In this document: positions 21,862 to 32,998 of the stretch, piece by piece | Layout: each line of letters begins with the position of its first letter | Position numbering within the stretch: the stretch's first letter is position 1 | DNA from: Haematobia irritans | Lineage: Eukaryota > Arthropoda > Insecta > Diptera > Muscidae | Reading direction: 5' to 3' | Assembly: GCF_050003625.1 (NCBI RefSeq) | Contig: NC_134398.1 | Location: forward strand, 105,644,423-105,708,422 | Length of the DNA stretch: 64,000 nt | Position numbers and translations under genes: made by a program | Notes under the pieces: generated by a model | What the model saw: only the letters and a program-made list of their open reading frames with translations | Databases searched by the model: none | Told to the model about the DNA's origin: nothing

Positions 21862-21954
21862 GAGAATGATTTGTCTGACGTCTACTCACAGGTGCTGTAA
21901 AAGTTTCCCGGCCCAGATCCCAGCTGATTCAACTCTTGCAGTATACTGCAACAG

Positions 21955-23920
21955 TTTAAAATTTGATGTTCATACCACCAAAACCATATTTCCGCCAAAT
22001 TTTAGGAAAGATGATTGGAATAGGTATAGGGAATCATTCAATATGATACCGGAGTACCAGAGCCAAATATGAGCACTGTGCAAAACCTCGAACACGCAGT
22101 AGAGCGGATTACTAAGGCCTTAATCATCTCACTGAAAGCTGAATGCCTTAGATGAAAACCAGGGGGAAATCGCCATGGTGATCTTCGGAGTTAAGTAATA
22201 TCAGAAAATCTTGCAGGAAGCTCTTATACAAAGCAAAGGCCACCAGAGCTCCGGAGGATTGGGACTCTTACACGAAGAATCTGAGAGGATACAATCGAGA
22301 ACTGAGAAAGGCTCAGCATAACTCTTGGAACGATTACTGCAGCATTATTGAGAATATGTCCGAGGCTTCCAGACTACGGAAGGTACTAGCATGCACTACT
22401 TCCGCTCCAGGTTTCATTAAAACATCGGAGGGCAAGTTGACGTTTGAACCATGTTCTGACGGTGCCAGAGCGGCTCAGCGGTCATTTCCTATCAAGGAAA
22501 TTGTATCGGAATCTAGAATAAAATGGGCTTTAAATAGTTTTGGACCATTCAAATCACCCAGACCTGATGGAATTACTCCGGCGGAGTTACAAGCAGTGAC
22601 AGGCAGAATTATCCTCTGGTTGTCGGCGATATATACAGAATGTATCATCTTAGCATATATTCCAGGAAAGTGGAGGGAAATAAAAGTGGTTTTTCATACC
22701 TAAAGCGGGAAAAGCTGGATGGCTGAGAAATGGGCGAAAGAGAATGGTCTTGGGGTAAATCCTGCAAAGACAGAACTAGTCATGTACTGCAAAGATCCCA
22801 AAATTCCCACGGTTAAGATCCTTAGGGGGTATTGAAATTTCCTTTGGTGAGTGTACAAAATACCTCAGCGTTATCTTGGACATGACGTTGAACTTTAAGC
22901 TTAATATTGAAGAAAGAGCGAGAAAAGCCACGGTAGCTTTGTACCCGTGCAAAAAGCAATAGGAAAAAAGTGGGGACTAAAACCGAAGTGGGGCTATACA
23001 CGGAAGTGGTTAGACCTATAATGCTATATGGTATTGTAGTCTGGTGGCCGGCACTTCAGCCGTCGACCAGCTTGGATAAAGTTCTGCGAATGACGTGCCT
23101 GTGTATCTCAGGCGCATTCAGGCAGTAACAAATTCTGCTAATGTCATATTGTATCTATTACCTTTAGATATATTAGCCAAACAGTCAGCAGCAACGGCTG
23201 TGCGGTTGCGCGAGCTATCGCTCTGGTCGGAAAAAAGGTACGGTCACAGTCCTCAAAATAATGCCAGATGTGCCAAACGTAGTGGATTACACTCTGGCGA
23301 AACCACTTTACGACAAAAAGTTTGAAACTCTAATGCCCAACAGTGAGGCGTGGTGCACACAGACCCCAGGGAATAAACGTCATATACATTTCTGCACTGA
23401 TGGCTCCAAATTGGATGGACAAGTGGGTTTCGGAGTATATTTTAAAGACCTGGAACTTCGAATAGCGAAAAGATTACCTAATCACTGTAACAAGTGTTAT
23501 CATTAATATGTACTTAGACAGTCAACCTGCAATAAAATCCTTGGATTCTGTTCCTTAACTCGAAACGGCCATCGACTGGCGACTCTCAACGAAATGACTG
23601 AGCAGTACAATATTCACCTAATATGGGTGCCTGGCCATAGAAACATACGGGTAACTGCGAAGCGGATGAGTTAGCAAGGGTAGGAACTACCTTAGATATT
23701 CCAGGGGAACTAGAATTTGTTGGTATACCTCTTGCTATATACAAGCTCATACTGCGTGAAAAGGCTGTTATGATGGCAAATGTTCGATGGGAGGATTGTA
23801 TGGGTTGCAACGACACTACGCAAATGTGGCCCCATCTAAAATTAAACCGCACACTATATGCTAGTGTTCCTGATATCCGCTATAACGGGTCATTGCCTGA
23901 TAGGCGAGTTTGCAAAAACT
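21955..23920 (+). pseudogene. LINE A ORF2 remnant in copy 2
   Basis: Pieces of endonuclease C-terminus (FDVHTTKTIFPPN), of RT N-terminus (FKSPRPDGITPAELQ, 22549-22593), of the connection after the RT active site (22715-23230) and of RNase H (FCTDGSK, about 23393-23413) are recognisable in different frames. The central RT part with the YADD motif is deleted between about 22700 and 22715. It cannot code for a working protein. Confidence 0.85.
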
Positions 23921-24140
23921 ATTACAATTAAATACCTGTGAGTGGCCTGCATTTTGTACAAGGCGTAAACGAATTTTAGGATCATACAGCATTAGATTAC
24001 TTGCGGACCTGTAAAATGTTAACTTAAGTCTTGTATTGTTTTTAGGAACAATCTGGTTGGTTCAAGAAAAGAAAATATGTTAATCGAGTAGGATCAGCGG
24101 TTAAAACTAGAAGTGACCCTATGTATTAGGTACTTTTTTT

Positions 24141-25737
24141 AGCCCCAATTTTTTTCCGGCTGATTAAATATTCAATGTTAACGACACAAAAGCAACACCC
24201 AGAAAAAAGTGACCCCCTCTTTAAGTTAAAATGAACTCATTGTGAAGAAAGTTGAACTTCGTATAGCGCCAAAGACATTTTTAGTTGTTTGAATGATGTG
24301 ATTTTCGTAGAAATTAGGTAGAATGCATTCCGTATAATAGTTAACATTTTCCTATATTTATGTACCACTATACTACAGAATGAAAAAATTCAACTGAATT
24401 GAATTCATATATGGAATGATTTTATTGAACTTTTTTTCATTCATTTGGACAAATCTTACATATTTGTGGTAAACCTTTTACTTCAAAGTTAGATCTGCTT
24501 ACCTTCGTTTTTAAATACAATTTTATGTATTTATATAAGCAATTTTTTCTTCAATAAAAGACATGTTTTATTAATATATTAAATATATTTATTTAGAATC
24601 AACAGCATCGACTGGCCTTGAAATATTAATTATTATTATTTTTTCTTCTTGTAGTACCTTTCACTTTGAATAATTTGCTGCCTAGCAATTTTGTCCACCT
24701 TCTACAATTTCAATACCTACAAATATAAACAAAAAAATCCAAAACCAATTTTTTCACAAAAGGTTAGCGTCACTGAATATTACCTGTTAATTGAAGATTC
24801 CAAAATGAAGTTGAATGAAGGGGTTGTTATTCTGTTGGTGTTTTCTTTTTTATAAACCAATTTTCAAAAAACTAACATATTTCTCACTAATTTAAAATAA
24901 CAAATATTTTCTATATTTTATTTGTTTTTTATAATATTATTTTACTATATTATTTTTTAACAATCTCTCCGTATACCATAACAACGCGATTCCAACTAAA
25001 AAAACAACCCACGCGCAAACATATCGATTACATCAAAGACAGGTATCGATTACAGGTAGATAAAAGAAATGTAGGAAATTTTCCTATATTCTAACAAGTG
25101 TGTTTCCTTAAGTTTTGAAAGGATTGAATACTTCTTAGTACGAATGAACTAAAATATTTTTCTATGCCAAGTGTTATTCGTATGTATGATAAGCTTTCTA
25201 TAATAAAGGAAGTCAGAATTATCATTTTATAAGAAATCTTACTAAATTTGAGGAAACTTGGTTTTAGTTCGGTTTTTGTTTATTTTTACGAATGCTTTGT
25301 TATCAGTGAATAAAATTTTCTTGTTCAGTAGTAAATTCTTATACCCAGCGAAGAAAACAGTATTAGTAAAATTCCATGCCCTATTCTAGTTTATGAACTA
25401 TTCCTAACTGCTTTCAGTTTAGGATTTTTTTACTGAAACAAGTAAATTTTATTATTTCACACAAAATATTAACTGAGTGGAAATAAAATGGCTAAACTAA
25501 ATTGATGAACATTTTTTCCTTTAGTTTCGAAGACACTTTTTTCTGGGTGAAGAAAACGAAACAAGAAAAATTTGTTGCGGTAAAATTTAGTAGGTATATG
25601 CTGCAAAGCCTATTGAACAGATTTTACTAAGTTTTCTTTTTATTTTACCCATTTTTGTTGTCTTAAGGTGTGTTTTACTAAAAGCTTCCTTATTTTACGA
25701 GGGGGCTTCGTAAAAGGCGGGATTGGGCATTAGAGGG
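24141..25737. mobile_element. TTAA MITE (piggyBac-like), copy 1, with nested element H
   Basis: The right end GGGCATTAGAGGGTTAA abuts TTAA 25738-25741, which belongs to the LINE A 3' UTR (TTTTAGTTAATGTGGTATC in the intact copy at 36300). The left end has lost the first dozen bases and begins AGCCCCAATTTTTTT. The outer sequence matches the intact MITE at 44655-44877. A 1,353-bp element (24196-25548) sits inside. Confidence 0.8.
24196..25548. mobile_element. Element H, 1,353 bp, inverted ends CACCCAGAAAAAAGTG
   Basis: The first 16 bases CACCCAGAAAAAAGTG are perfectly inverted at the right end (CACTTTTTTCTGGGTG, 25533-25548). The first 100 bp resemble family G (27859-28374). The interior is AT-rich with no recognised ORF. 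It interrupts the TTAA MITE between GCAA and AAGAAAA. Confidence 0.8.
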
Positions 25738-25811
25738 TTAATGTGGTATCACAATGGACTGAATAGTGTAAGCCTGGCAATAAATCGGGCTGCCAATTTA
25801 ACCTAACCATC

Positions 25812-26891
25812 ATCTTCTAAGAATCCTGTTCTCCAAATGATAACGCATTTGTTTATATATTATGTTACAAGATGTGCTCAAACGAAATTTTAGAAGAGTT
25901 TTTTTCAATTACACAAACCGAAATCGGATAGTCCGGTGATCCGGAAACAGTGCAAACTTGGATTGTCTCCAATGAATTTTACATGGGCTTGTGATAGGAC
26001 GGAAGTTCTCCATTTTTGGATCCTTTGCAGTGCTGTAGAAGTTGTGCCTTGGAAGTTAATTTGGATGAAGGAATTAAGAAAATAAAAACTAACATTTTTC
26101 TCCAATTTCACACGTTGCATCAAATGTTTGTGATACGAACCCAATATGACACCACGGCATAACATTCCAACTACTTCCTGATATGTTCTTCTTTATTATG
26201 AACGAAACAAATAAAGAAGGCTGGTTCAAATCTCACCAGGCCAATCAAATATTTTTCTAAAAAAATATTTTTTTATGTTATACATCGTTTTTATTTTGTT
26301 ATTTTCTGCATATATTTTTGTATAAATATATTTTTCCATTAAAATTCAACAAAAATTAAAAATAAACGTAATTAGCAAAACCTACTTAAAAGCAAAGATT
26401 ATAGATTTGAGGAAGATAGGAAATTAGCTACTGAGGATATCGAACCATTTACCAGATTAGTTTAATACTCGAACCAAACGCGTATACGACAAGTATTGAC
26501 ATAGCATTAAAATGCAAATAAAAATAAATTAAGTGCACGAAATAAATTTCCATAAAGGGGAAAAATGTAATTTATTTTGTTGTTGCCTAAAATTTAACAT
26601 TGTTAAGAAAATTAAATTTTTAATTTAAAAAATAAAAACGAATAACAACTAAACGATTACAAACATGTATTGAACTATCATAGTAAATGCAACACTTGGT
26701 ATGACGCAAGCCAACTTCCTATCTCCTCAAGTTTATAATATTTGCTTAAAAGAACTTCCATGGAAGTGAAAAGTCTAACGGCACAGGTTCAATTCCCATA
26801 TTATTTTTTTAATATTACTTTTTTATTGATTTGCTTTTTTTTTGTGAAATTTAATTATCCAAAATTAAATTTTTTACTTAAAATAGCCAAA
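25812..26891. other. AT-rich stretch with a family F fragment
   Basis: The part 25949-26070 (AATTTTACATGGGCTTGTGA, TTGCAGTGCTGTAG, TTGTGCCTTGGAAG) is a degraded relative of family F sequence at 59790-59870. Elsewhere nothing is recognised. Two GGTTCAAATC/GGTTCAATTCCC words near 26223 and 26785 look like B boxes but lack an A box. Confidence 0.45.
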
Positions 26892-27475
26892 AACAAGTAA
26901 GGAAAGTCTAAAGTCGACTAAAATATACCCTGTACCACTTTGTAGAGCCACATTTTCGCCATATAAAATCTGTCAATTGTGTTGGATGCTATATATAAAG
27001 ATTTCTGTTCCTGTATTTATGATTTATCGGTCAATAGGCATGTATTATACGTATAGGAAAATTAAAGTTATTTTTACACGTTTTCGACTTAGCAGCTGCG
27101 ATTTTACAGGTAAATTTGGGTATTTTGGCCATTTTTGCCGAAATAAGAAACACATATATATAGGAGCTATATATAAATCTGAACCTATTTCAAACTAACT
27201 TATAATACCCTGTTCCACAGTGTGGCGCAGGGTATAAATACTGTGTACCGAATTGCATCAAAATCGGTCAATAATTACGACCGGAATTTTGCGAACGACA
27301 AATACATGAACAGACGCACAGGCACCAATGTCCATCGACGGACGGACACCAAAGTCCGTCGGTATAAATTTTATGGAATCGTAAACTAATATTTCTGGTA
27401 GACACATTTCGTTCCAGATCAAAGTTACTCGTATTATGCTCTGAACACTATGTGGTTTAGGTTATAAAAAGATTT
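26892..27475 (+). mobile_element. Family D repeat, copy 2 (deleted core)
   Basis: It starts AACAAGTAAGGAAAGTC and keeps about one core unit (ATATAGGAGCTATATATAAAT, 27155). It includes a terminal-hairpin-like TATAATACCCTGTTCCACAG... (27200-27237) followed by further family sequence with GACGGACGGACACC (27338-27352). It may be two partial copies in tandem. Confidence 0.6.
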
Positions 27476-27858
27476 GTATGAAGTAAAGTTTTGGAATAAA
27501 ATAGGTTTTCACGAAATTTTCCTTTTTCTTACATAACTGCCAAATGTTCTCATGTATATTGCATTTTATTATTTATCTTTATTAGTGCAATGTATTACCT
27601 CTGACCTTTCCGAGATTTTCTCAAAATGGTGAAGCGTAATAGTCCACTCAAAAGGTTTACACTAAATGGTATTTACCATGGGTATCTCTTACGTAACTTA
27701 AATATTACACATATACTTCGGTTATTGGTATGGATGCATACAAAATGGATTATTTTCTACTCGACAGGAAAATGTTTTATATTTTCCTAATCGAAAAGTT
27801 CTTCAAAATATTTAAGAGGAAGGCGCTTTATGTATTTTCTATTCTCTGCTCCAATTCA
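27476..27858. other. AT-rich stretch without recognised features
   Basis: About 380 bp with no ORF, repeat end or tRNA-like box that I can support. Confidence 0.4.
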
Positions 27859-28374
27859 CACTCAAAAAAAAGTGAACTCTCTATTTCACTAAAGCCAATT
27901 TAACTTTACATTAGTTCTTGGAATTATTATGTTTAGAGAAAGTTTTCTTTACTCTAATTATTTTTTATGTACGTTAGTTAAATTAACTAAACCCGAGGAA
28001 AAAAATATACTCCAATGAAGCATAAAGATGAACTAAATTCGTGTCTTCCACAAAATAGTTCAGAATTTCTTTAAATTTGTAAATTTTACCAAAAATGCGT
28101 CCATCATGAACTTCGTATGTCACTAAAGACATTGTTGCAATTTTGAACACCAAGTTTTTCCTTCAAACTACAAAATTTTCTTTAACAAGTGAAAAAACTT
28201 AGTTATGTCTAATAAATTTTCTTGAATTTGTCGAAAAATATGTACTTATTTTTATAACATCGGCTTGATCCCAACGTTTGTAATAATGTTTAGTTAAAAT
28301 TTTCTACAAATATTCAAAATTTTCTAAAATTAACCGAAAGTTTTCTTCCTGGTGGGTTCACTGTTTTTTCAGTG
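27859..28374. mobile_element. Family G MITE, copy 1
   Basis: Left end CACTCAAAAAAAAGTGAACTC, right end TTCACTGTTTTTTCAGTG. The same left end and about 350 bp are at 49832-50215. The start is also like element H. No ORF and no certain target duplication. Confidence 0.6.
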
Positions 28375-29369
28375 CATATTCTGATTATAACCTTCACCAC
28401 TACTGTGGTGCAGGGTATAATAAGTTTGTGCATTTGTATGTAACGCCAAGGGGGAAAAGTCTGAGACCCATCGTTTAGTATACCGATCGTCTTAGAATTA
28501 AATTCTGAGTCGATTTAGCGATGTCCGCCTGTCTGTCTGTCTGTCCGTCCGTCTGTCTGTATATGTAATTTTGTGTGCAAAGTACAACACGCAGTTTAAG
28601 TCCGTTCGTCCTCAAATTTGGCACATTGGCTAAAATACAATAGCTATTGATTTAGAAAAAAAATCGGTTTAGATTTAGATATAGTTGCCATATATATTTA
28701 TCACCGATCTGGTTCTAATTGATGTATTTATCAACGTATTTTTTAAAAATTTCGGGCAGCCAAATATTTTGAGGCTTTCGTAAGATATGTAAAATATCAG
28801 CCAAATCGGTTCAGATTTAGATATAGCTCCCATATATATCTTTCGTCCGATTTGAACTTATATGGCAAAAAAAGCCAGAGTTTTGTCCTGATTTGCTTCA
28901 AATGTTGCACAAGGAGCACGTTTAATAGTATTGTTAATTGTGCTAAATTTGGTTGAAATCGGTTCAGATTTAGATATAACTCCCATATATATCTTTCGTC
29001 CGATTTCGACTACTATGACCGCAAAAGCCCTGATTTGCTTAAAATTTTGCACAAGGAGTATGTTTTAGAATATCATTCAGTGTGCTAAATTTGGTTAAAA
29101 TCAGTTCAGATTTAGATATAGCTCCCATATATATCTTTCGTCCGATTTGCACTTATATGGCTCCAAAAGCCAGAGTTTTGCCCTGAGTTGCTTCAAATTT
29201 TGCACAAGGAGTACGTTTAATAGTATTGTTAAGCGTGTCAAATTTGGTTGAAATCGGTTCAGATTTAGACTTATTATTTCAACCGTCGAACGGAACGGAT
29301 AATAGCGGATAAAATCATCGTAATAAGTACCTACTACAAATTTCAAGTGTGGTGGGATATTAGGCCACC

Positions 29370-30596
29370 ATGCAGAGAAATTCAAAGACATCTACTGGGT
29401 TGCTAACTTCAGGGCCCAGTGGACGGGTATCGACTGAAGTTATAAATTTGGGTAATGACCAAGAGTTAGGCCCAATTAGTCGACCTGTAGACGGGTCGAC
29501 AGGTGGCGACAATTTGACAAGTCGGACCTTTTCCAAGGTAACGGCATCAAAAGGAGGTAATCCCTCACGAAAGAGATTCAAAGAACGTAGAAATGCTTTG
29601 TTTATCCTAAAGAAATTAGGATCAGTCGACCCAAGCACGTTGTCGGCTAAACAAAGCGATTCCTTAAAATGGGCTCAAGGAATTCTTGAGGCTGGAAAAA
29701 GGGAACGATCACCGGATAAGCTGCCATCCTCCAAAAGGGATTAACGATCGTTTGCCTCAGTTGCTAAAGACAGCCTTGTGATGGCTATCATAAATAAAGG
29801 AGCATTGGACGGTATGGTTCCAAAGCAAAAATGGGGGGAAATTGAGAATGCTTTGTCTGGCGTCTACTCACAGGTGCTGGAAAAGTTTCCCGGCCCAGAT
29901 CCTCGACACCAAGAGGCTGGTTGGTATCAAGGACGATTTAAGCTAGTCGCATTTGAGGACCAGAGGTCTATAGAATGTTTTAAAGCTGCTCTGATACTAC
30001 TTGGTGAAGTTTGGGAAGGAGCTGCTCTAGAGTTAGTCGAGAAGAAAGACATACCGGCTAGACCAAGAGCACATGCGTGGATACCTGCAAACCCTCCTGA
30101 CCCTGAATCTATTTTAAATAGACTGAAACAATGCAATCCAGATCTTCCAACAGCTGATTGGAAGGTTGGCCGTTTGGATGAAGTGGATGGGCCAAGGCGG
30201 CATGCAGTGTTTATATTGAACACTCAGTCTTTGCCACATCTAGTAAAGTCTCAGGGCCGTGTATGTTATGGCTTTCATTATATCCAAATGAAGGTGTATA
30301 AAAACGATCAGCTAAAGGATTCAGAAATGGACAAGCTTCTGTCTGAATCAGAAGTAAGCGGATCCTCTTGCGAAGTCGAGGGAGATACCAAAGTTGAAGA
30401 CATGGATAGATACCGTATGCGTGAAGAGGCTTCTACTGCCTCAGAACTCACCAAAGTTGAACCTATGGTTATTGCGAGAGTCACCGATATCTCTGAAGAG
30501 GACATTCTTGATGACTCGATTGAAGCGGCTGATGTGACGGTTGTTGAAAATCTCGATGGTCCTACGGATCCTCCAGATAAATCTTCATCATTGTAA
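29370..30596 (+). pseudogene. LINE A ORF1 with DUF4780-like domain, one in-frame stop
   Basis: The frame is continuous from the Met at 29370 to 30596 (408 codons plus stop) except for a TAA at 29742-29744. The N-terminal 125 residues are basic and serine-rich (KGGNPSRKRFKERRNAL). The middle, about residues 137-310, matches my memory of the DUF4780 pattern of insect element proteins: MAIINKG near the start, WEGAALELV, the VWIP-like AWIP, CNPDLPTADWKV and CYGFHYIQMKVY. The C-terminus is acidic. There is no CCHC zinc knuckle. ORF1 proteins of LINEs bind the element RNA; for this domain that role is inference. ORF2 overlaps its last 56 nt in the +1 frame. Confidence 0.85.
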
Positions 30597-30883
30597 GGCT
30601 GCATGTGCTGCCTTAAAAGTTCTCCTGATGAAAGGGGACATAGATATAGTTCTTATTCAAGAACCATATGTTTATAAAAACAAAATATGTGAATTAAGTA
30701 CTCCGGGGTTCAAACTATTGCAGTATACTGGTAATGATGTAAATCGAGCCTGTATAATTGCTAAAAACGAGCTCAATTTGTTTCTGCTTCCTTCAATGTG
30801 CACTGTCGTTGCAAGTTTAGAAATAGCCAAATGTAAATATTGGGTATCTTCGGTCTACATGGGACATGACAGGGAGATGCCTC

Positions 30884-32998
30884 TAGAGGTGTGCGCGTGA
30901 CACGAAATTTTCGTGACACGCGTGATTCACGCGTGAGTCACGTGATTCGTGAATGAAATTTTGACCAAATCACGTGAATGTGCGTGAATGGGACTGAACA
31001 AAAATGTGTCGTGCGTGATCGTGCGTGAACATCAAATTCTGTTCGTGAATGTGCGTGAGTAATTTTTTTTCAAAATCACGCTCACGACAAAATTCACGTT
31101 CACGAAAAAATTCACATTCACGAACAATTCACGCTCACGACAAAATTCACGCTCACGAAGAAATTCACGTTCACGAAGAAATTCACATTCACGAAAACTT
31201 CACACTCACGATGACTTTCACATTCACGAAAAAATTCACGTTCACGAAAAATTCACGCTCACGAGAAAATTCACGCTCACGAAGAAACTCACATTCACGA
31301 AAAATTCACACTCACGATGAAATTCACGTTCTTCTTGTGCAAAATGTTAAGCAAAGTGGGGTAAAACTCTGGCTTCTGGGGCCATATAAGTTCATATCGG
31401 GCGAAAGCTATATATGGGAGCTATATCTAAATCTGAACCGATTTCAACCAAATTTGGCACGCATAGTTACAATGCTAATTCTACTCCCTATGCAAAATTT
31501 CAACTAAATCGGAGCAAAAAATTGGCCTCTGTGGGAAAATAAGTGTAAATCGGGCGAAAGCTATATATGGGAGCTATATCTAAATCTGAACCGATTTGGC
31601 TGATATTTGGCAAGTTTTTCGAGACTCATAAAATATTCGGATGTACGGAATTTGAGGAAGATCGGTTGATATACACGCCAATTATGACCAGATCGGTGAA
31701 AAATATATATGGCAGCTATATCTAAATCTGAACCACGCCAATTATGACCAGATCGGTGAAAAATATATATGGCAGCTATATCTAAATCTGAACAACAGAC
31801 AGACAGACGGACAGACAGACATCGCTAAATCGACTTAGAATTTAATTCTAAGACGATCGGTATACTAAACGATGGGTCTCAGACTTTTCCTTCTTGGCGT
31901 TACATACAAATGCACAAACTTATTATACCCTGTACCACAGTAGTGGTGAAGGGTATAATAATGATTGAACATTTTTAAATTGAAAACATACTTCCAAATA
32001 AAAAATTAATAATTTTCGGAAATAATTGGTTTCATTGGTTCATTAAATTTTGGCTTAGATGTAAAAAAAATAATTCTATATAGTATAATTATAATATATG
32101 TAATTATAATATAATAAAAAATAAAATAAGTAAACAATAACACTATAAATCATTGATTGCCTCAATTAAAAATTAACTAAGTTTTTCGGCCAAAATCAAT
32201 CCAAATTTTAATTGAATTTATATTTTGATTTGATTAAAATGTTAATTGTATCTGTTAATATTTTAATTGAGTACGTTTTCAACTTCAGATTTTTAATTAG
32301 AAATATTTTGGCGAATTTGTGTGGGTAGCTCATTTGTATCACGAGCGAGAGTGAGTAAGTTTTTAAGTTCGTACTCATTCGTGAATTACATTTTTTCGTT
32401 TGTTTTGTAAGTATAATAGTCGTGAACGTGCGTGAGTTGCATTTTACATCGTGCGTGAATAGCGTGAATAGTTTTTTTATGTTTTTTTTCGTGAGTGTGT
32501 GGAAGTACGTTTCATTGTTCGTGAACGTGCGTGAGTAGTTTTTTTTCGAAGCGTGGGTGTGCGTGAATAAGTTTGTTGTTCGTGAACGTGCGTGAGTTGA
32601 TATATCCCGTCGTGAGCGTGCGGTAGTCACTATTCTGCAATCGTGAGTGTTTATCTTTGCAGGATTTTGGTTCGTGAACGTGAGTGAGCGTGAATCAATA
32701 AAAACCTTCGTGCGTGAATGTTACGAATTCATTCGTGAGCGTGCGTGAGTGTGAGCAATTCCAAAACGGGCGTGAGTGATCGTGCGTGAATGTTACGAAT
32801 TCATTCGTGAGCGTGCGTGAGTGTGAGCAATTCAAAAACGGGCGTGCGTGATCGTGCGTGAATGTTACGAATTCATTCGTGAGCGTGCGTGAGTGTGAGC
32901 AATTCTAAAACAGGCGTGCCTGATTGTGCGTGAATGACATTTTGAATTTGTGAGCGTGCGTGAGCGTGCGTGAAAACTCCCTCACGCGCACACCTCTA
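30884..32998. mobile_element. hAT-1, 2,115-bp hAT-type MITE with GTGCGTGA-rich arms
   Basis: Ends TAGAGGTGTGCGCGTGA (30884) and its complement (ending 32998). The 8-bp target duplication GATGCCTC is at 30876-30883 and 32999-33006. The left arm is rich in TTCACG/CACGAA words (31060-31330) and the right arm in CGTGAG/GTGCGTGA words (32400-32980), so the whole forms a long imperfect inverted repeat. A family D fragment (31335-31965) and a family J fragment (about 32195-32315) sit between the arms. No transposase. Confidence 0.92.
31335..31965 (+). mobile_element. Family D repeat, copy 4, nested in hAT-1
   Basis: It is 5'-truncated, starting TTCTTGTGCAAAATGTTAAG, with core units at about 31405 and 31560 (GGGAGCTATATCTAAATC). 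A 60-bp stretch is duplicated in tandem at 31675-31795. The GACAGACGG microsatellite and the intact terminal hairpin ATACCCTGTACCACAG... GGGTATAATAATG follow (31920-31965). Confidence 0.75.

Larger units (their letters stand above)
21862..25811 (+). mobile_element. LINE A copy 2: 5'-truncated, internally deleted and split by a TTAA MITE
   Basis: The copy begins within ORF1 (ATTGAGAATG, as at 29838) and jumps through several deletions: an ORF1 piece to about 21925, an endonuclease/RT piece at 21955-22715, RT thumb at 22715-23230, RNase H at 23262-23900, then 3' UTR to about 24140. A MITE (24141-25737) follows, and the terminal 70 nt resume at 25738-25811. Many stops and frameshifts break all ORFs. 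Confidence 0.88.

Noticed and set aside
22356..22703. 115-codon frame as a separate gene
   Set aside because: It is a piece of the broken LINE A ORF2 (connection between endonuclease and RT).
31049..31507. A 152-codon frame rich in Phe-Thr/Ser-Arg
   Set aside because: It is a translation of the CACGAA-type repeats in hAT-1.
31060..32980. CRISPR-like array because of regularly spaced short repeats
   Set aside because: Repeats have no constant spacers, vary in length, and lie in inverted arms of a eukaryotic MITE.
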